Source of the DNA: Rhodococcus sp. IEGM 1409
GTDB taxonomy: Bacteria > Actinomycetota > Actinomycetes > Mycobacteriales > Mycobacteriaceae
NCBI RefSeq assembly: GCF_030056735.1
Contig: NZ_JASHKN010000002.1
Coordinates: 186,001 to 250,000 of the forward strand
DNA: 64,000 bases
Direction: 5' to 3'
This document shows, piece by piece, positions 61,845 through 64,000 of the stretch (its first letter is position 1; each line of letters begins with the position of its first letter). Under the pieces are notes generated by a model. It saw nothing but the letters and a program-made list of their open reading frames with translations, ran no database searches and was not told where the DNA came from. The position numbers and the translations under genes are program-made.

Positions 61845-61923
61845 GGTTCCGGCCGGGATGAAGACTCGTCATGAGCCCCAGCCTAATCGAGTGTGACGGT
61901 GCAATCGAGACAACCGTGCATAT

Positions 61924-62982
61924 TCAGAATCCTCTGAGTCGTTCCACGAGAGCAGTTTTGATCTCCGGTCGACCAGCCGCGACAAGAGTGAACGTGGCTT
62001 CACGCATGAGCCGCTCGGGAGTGTTGCTGCCAACCAGGGCGCGGCTTCCGGTCGCGGTGACGAGCGCGGCCGACGCTCGTATCGCAAGTTCCGACGCTCG
62101 GGCGCGGGCGGCTGACATGTCGCCTCGATCGCGCAAAGCGGAATCAAGTTCCGTGCGCGCCCGGGCAGCTTGTTCTTCGAACGCGTCGGCGTCGACTCCC
62201 AGATCCGCAAGTTCGGTAATAGCGCGGCGGGTGATCCCCATGGCCATCGCGCCGTTGAGCCACAGCCCGGGTAGTTGGGTGCTCTGGAATTGTTCGTCGC
62301 TGACGACAGAACAGACGTCGGTGTCGGGAATTTCGAAAGCGTCGAACACGATTCGGACGGTGTTACTCCCGCGCGCCGCGATCAGTGGAAGCTCCTCGAT
62401 CGTCAGCCCAGGGGCCTCGCCCACCGGTACAACGGAATGAACGATGGAATTGTCGAATTCGTCCCGCGCCGACACCAAGAGGACATCGACGATGCCCCAA
62501 CCGGTGACGAAGGGTGCGATTCCGTCCAGGACGTAGCCGTCGTTCACCCGCTTTGCCCACAGGAGCGGCGGTCGGGGGATGGCGCCGGCATACGCAACTC
62601 CGCCGCGAATCGTGCCGGAAAGGAGTCCATCCCAGTATTGTTCGCGCAGAGACATATTGGGACTCGCAGCCAATGCCCCGACGACGCCGTGGTGCTGCAT
62701 CCAGGTGAACGTCGTCGCGAGGCAACCGCCGCACAAGGTTTCGAGGACGTCGACCAGTTCTTCGCTGCTGGGGCCACCGTCACCGAGGGCGGCGATGCCG
62801 TAGAAGCCGTCGGCGGCGAGCGCGTCGAAATGGCTGCTGGGGATTTCTCCGTCGGCGTCGACGCTGTCGGCGACGGGAAACAGAACGGTGTCGGCGATTT
62901 CGCGCGCAAGTTCCGGCCACATGGTCACGCTGTCAGGGTAAGCCGTGAGCGGGGGTTGTGGTGTGGAACCAGAACCGCGCAT
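61924..62982 (-). CDS. Acyl-CoA dehydrogenase-fold protein
   Basis: 352 residues, ATG at 62982 directly abutting the TAG of the regulator gene (TAGATG). The three-part ACAD layout is visible: N-terminal helices, a beta middle (VNDGYVLDGIAPFVTGWGIVDVLLVSAR), and C-terminal helices. No clear catalytic Glu in the usual place, and it is short for the family (380-400), so it may be one of the ACAD-like monooxygenases/hydrolases rather than a fatty-acid enzyme. A later ATG at 62922 is possible. Coupled to the XRE-cupin regulator. Confidence 0.75.
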   Translation of the reverse strand: MRGSGSTPQPPLTAYPDSVTMWPELAREIADTVLFPVADSVDADGEIPSSHFDALAADGFYGIAALGDGGPSSEELVDVLETLCGGCLATTFTWMQHHGVVGALAASPNMSLREQYWDGLLSGTIRGGVAYAGAIPRPPLLWAKRVNDGYVLDGIAPFVTGWGIVDVLLVSARDEFDNSIVHSVVPVGEAPGLTIEELPLIAARGSNTVRIVFDAFEIPDTDVCSVVSDEQFQSTQLPGLWLNGAMAMGITRRAITELADLGVDADAFEEQAARARTELDSALRDRGDMSAARARASELAIRASAALVTATGSRALVGSNTPERLMREATFTLVAAGRPEIKTALVERLRGF

Positions 62983-63546
62983 CTAGAACGAGGGAGGTGA
63001 GCTCACGATGAGGAATCTCGCGACCGCATCGGTGCGATTGAACCACCGGTGCGGGATGGTCGAGGTGTAGAGGAGGGTGTCGCCGACGTGAAGAACGTGA
63101 TGCTCGTCCAGTCCCACCTCGACCTCGACAGATCCTTCGAGAACATGAATGAACTCTTCGCCGGCGTGCTCGGTGTGCTCACCTGCCTCGGAATGAGGTG
63201 CTGCCGTGATCTCGTTGGGTTCCATGGTCCGTGAGCCGGTGGAGCAGAATCGAATCACCGAATCGTGTGCCAGTTCGAAGGTTCGCCCCTCGCCGGCGCG
63301 GACGAGGCTGGACGGAGTTCGCTCACCCTGTGCCAAGAGTGCGTGCGCCGTGGTGCCGAGCGATTGCGCGAGGCGATGAAGGTTCATGACACTGGGTACT
63401 GCGTGGCCGTTTTCGGTCTGGCTCAGGAAGGGTTGCGACAAGCCCGACTTCACGGCGACCTCGCGCAACGTCAGTCCGGCTTCTTTTCGCGCCGTCCGCA
63501 CGGCAGCCCCGATTGCGGTCGCTATCGCCTTCTGGTCGTCGTCCAT
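62983..63546 (-). CDS. XRE-cupin transcriptional regulator
   Basis: 187 residues. HTH AVRTARKEAGLTLREVAVKSGLSQPFLSQTENG at ~14-46, and a C-terminal cupin (HAGEEFIHVLEGSVEVEV ... GDTLLYTSTIPHRWFN). This architecture (PuuR/SutR-like) senses small metabolites. The ATG is preceded at 6 bases by TATCTT on the minus strand and lacks an SD, so the mRNA may be leaderless. It is divergent from an NCS2 permease and coupled to the ACAD-like gene. Confidence 0.88.
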   Translation of the reverse strand: MDDDQKAIATAIGAAVRTARKEAGLTLREVAVKSGLSQPFLSQTENGHAVPSVMNLHRLAQSLGTTAHALLAQGERTPSSLVRAGEGRTFELAHDSVIRFCSTGSRTMEPNEITAAPHSEAGEHTEHAGEEFIHVLEGSVEVEVGLDEHHVLHVGDTLLYTSTIPHRWFNRTDAVARFLIVSSPPSF

Positions 63547-63680
63547 GTGCCGAAGATAGCAGTGCTCTGGTGAAAGTTTTGATTACACAGACGAAACAAA
63601 TTCGACCACGGTAAGAAATTATCGACGTGCTGAATAGTCCCGTACACGAAACACTTCCAGCTTCGGACGGAGATCGGCGC

Positions 63681-64000
63681 ATGGCCATCCATCCAGTCGA
63701 CCAGCGGCTCCCCATTGCCCGCCAGTCTGCTTTTGCTCTTCAGCACGTCCTCATCATGTACACCGGCTGCATCACGGTTCCGCTGGTTTTCGGTGCGGCA
63801 GTAGGACTGGACCGCAGCACAGTCGCGATGCTGATCAGCGCGGACTTACTCGTTGCAGGCATCATCACGATCATCCAGAGCCTGGGCGTCGGGAAAGTCG
63901 CCGGTGTCCGCCTGCCGATCGTCTGCGGTGCGACGTTTGCCGGGCTGACGCCGATGATTCTGATCGCCAAGGAGTACGGCCTGCAGGCCGTGTACGGGTC
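63681..64000 (+). CDS. NCS2-family uracil/xanthine permease, N-terminal part
   Basis: Cut by the window end; 106 residues are seen from the ATG at 63681 (SD GGAG 8 bases upstream; an in-frame GTG at 63627 would add 18 residues). HPVDQRLPIARQSAFALQHVLIMYTG is the characteristic NCS2 start, followed by a second and third helix with GVRLPIVCGATFAGL. It imports uracil, xanthine or uric acid by proton symport. Divergent from the XRE-cupin gene, with about 134 bp between them that are AT-rich and probably hold both promoters. Confidence 0.88.
   Translation, partial: MAIHPVDQRLPIARQSAFALQHVLIMYTGCITVPLVFGAAVGLDRSTVAMLISADLLVAGIITIIQSLGVGKVAGVRLPIVCGATFAGLTPMILIAKEYGLQAVYG

Overview
High-GC actinobacterial chromosome, most likely Rhodococcus or a close mycolic-acid relative. 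The evidence is the codon usage, the abundance of GTG/TTG starts, the LacI/TetR/MHS-transporter content, and a core gene order that mirrors (inverted, with insertions) Mycobacterium tuberculosis Rv3295-Rv3319: tetR, lhr, nei, glpD2, lpdA, Rv3304, amiA1/amiB1, deoD, pmmB, upp, Rv3311, add, deoA, cdd, sdhCDAB. That synteny is stated from memory of the M. tuberculosis map. The species is not established.

1-5 kb: tail of a GntR/HutC regulator, a Gfo/Idh/MocA oxidoreductase, a DHA2-type MFS exporter, and the wreck of a rifampicin-monooxygenase-like flavoprotein that starts directly after the exporter stop codon. A small lipoprotein and a small membrane protein follow.

5-19.4 kb: a dense carbohydrate/cyclitol catabolic region. 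It holds five Gfo/Idh/MocA dehydrogenases (six counting the one at 0.4 kb), two TIM-barrel isomerase/dehydratase-type enzymes, a phytanoyl-CoA-dioxygenase-like enzyme, an SDR, a complete RbsC-type ABC importer and two LacI-family regulators. No inositol kinase or aldolase genes of the classical iol pathway are present. A pair of near-identical 14-bp LacI-type operators lies in one divergent promoter region.

19.4-38.5 kb: core metabolism. Succinate dehydrogenase (sdhCDAB order on the minus strand), nucleoside salvage (cdd-deoA-add, upp, punA/deoD, pmmB), two M20 amidohydrolases, a membrane-anchored Hsp70-like protein, a gamma-glutamylcyclotransferase-like protein and an LpdA-like flavoprotein. 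Embedded here (27.2-29.1 kb) is a four-gene operon joined by 4-bp stop/start overlaps: an EspC-like type VII secretion substrate with a YxxxE signal, an NlpC/P60 peptidase and two YbaB-like proteins.

38.7-54.6 kb: aminotransferase, a CoA-transferase pair with LysR and an MHS transporter, glpK/glpD, an unknown gene plus a GAF-ANTAR regulator, and a LysR / MHS transporter / 3-hydroxybutyrate dehydrogenase module. An aldo-keto reductase, a membrane protein and an MpaB/DUF2236 oxygenase divergent from a TetR gene follow.

54.7-64 kb: TetR, endonuclease VIII and the giant helicase Lhr. A 29-codon repeated ORF exactly bridges the lhr stop and the nei start. Then come a frameshifted C4-dicarboxylate (Dcu) transporter relic, an N-formylglutamate-amidohydrolase-like gene, an acyl-CoA-dehydrogenase-like gene coupled to an XRE-cupin regulator, and the start of an NCS2 purine/uracil permease.

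Two habits recur. Operons are packed by 1- or 4-base stop/start overlaps (positions 9300, 15598, 16461, 17501, 20211, 27478, 27828, 28814, 31419, 34152, 40640, 51374). Three convergent gene pairs share a single CTAG as both stop codons. I saw no rRNA, tRNA, CRISPR array or intact insertion sequence.
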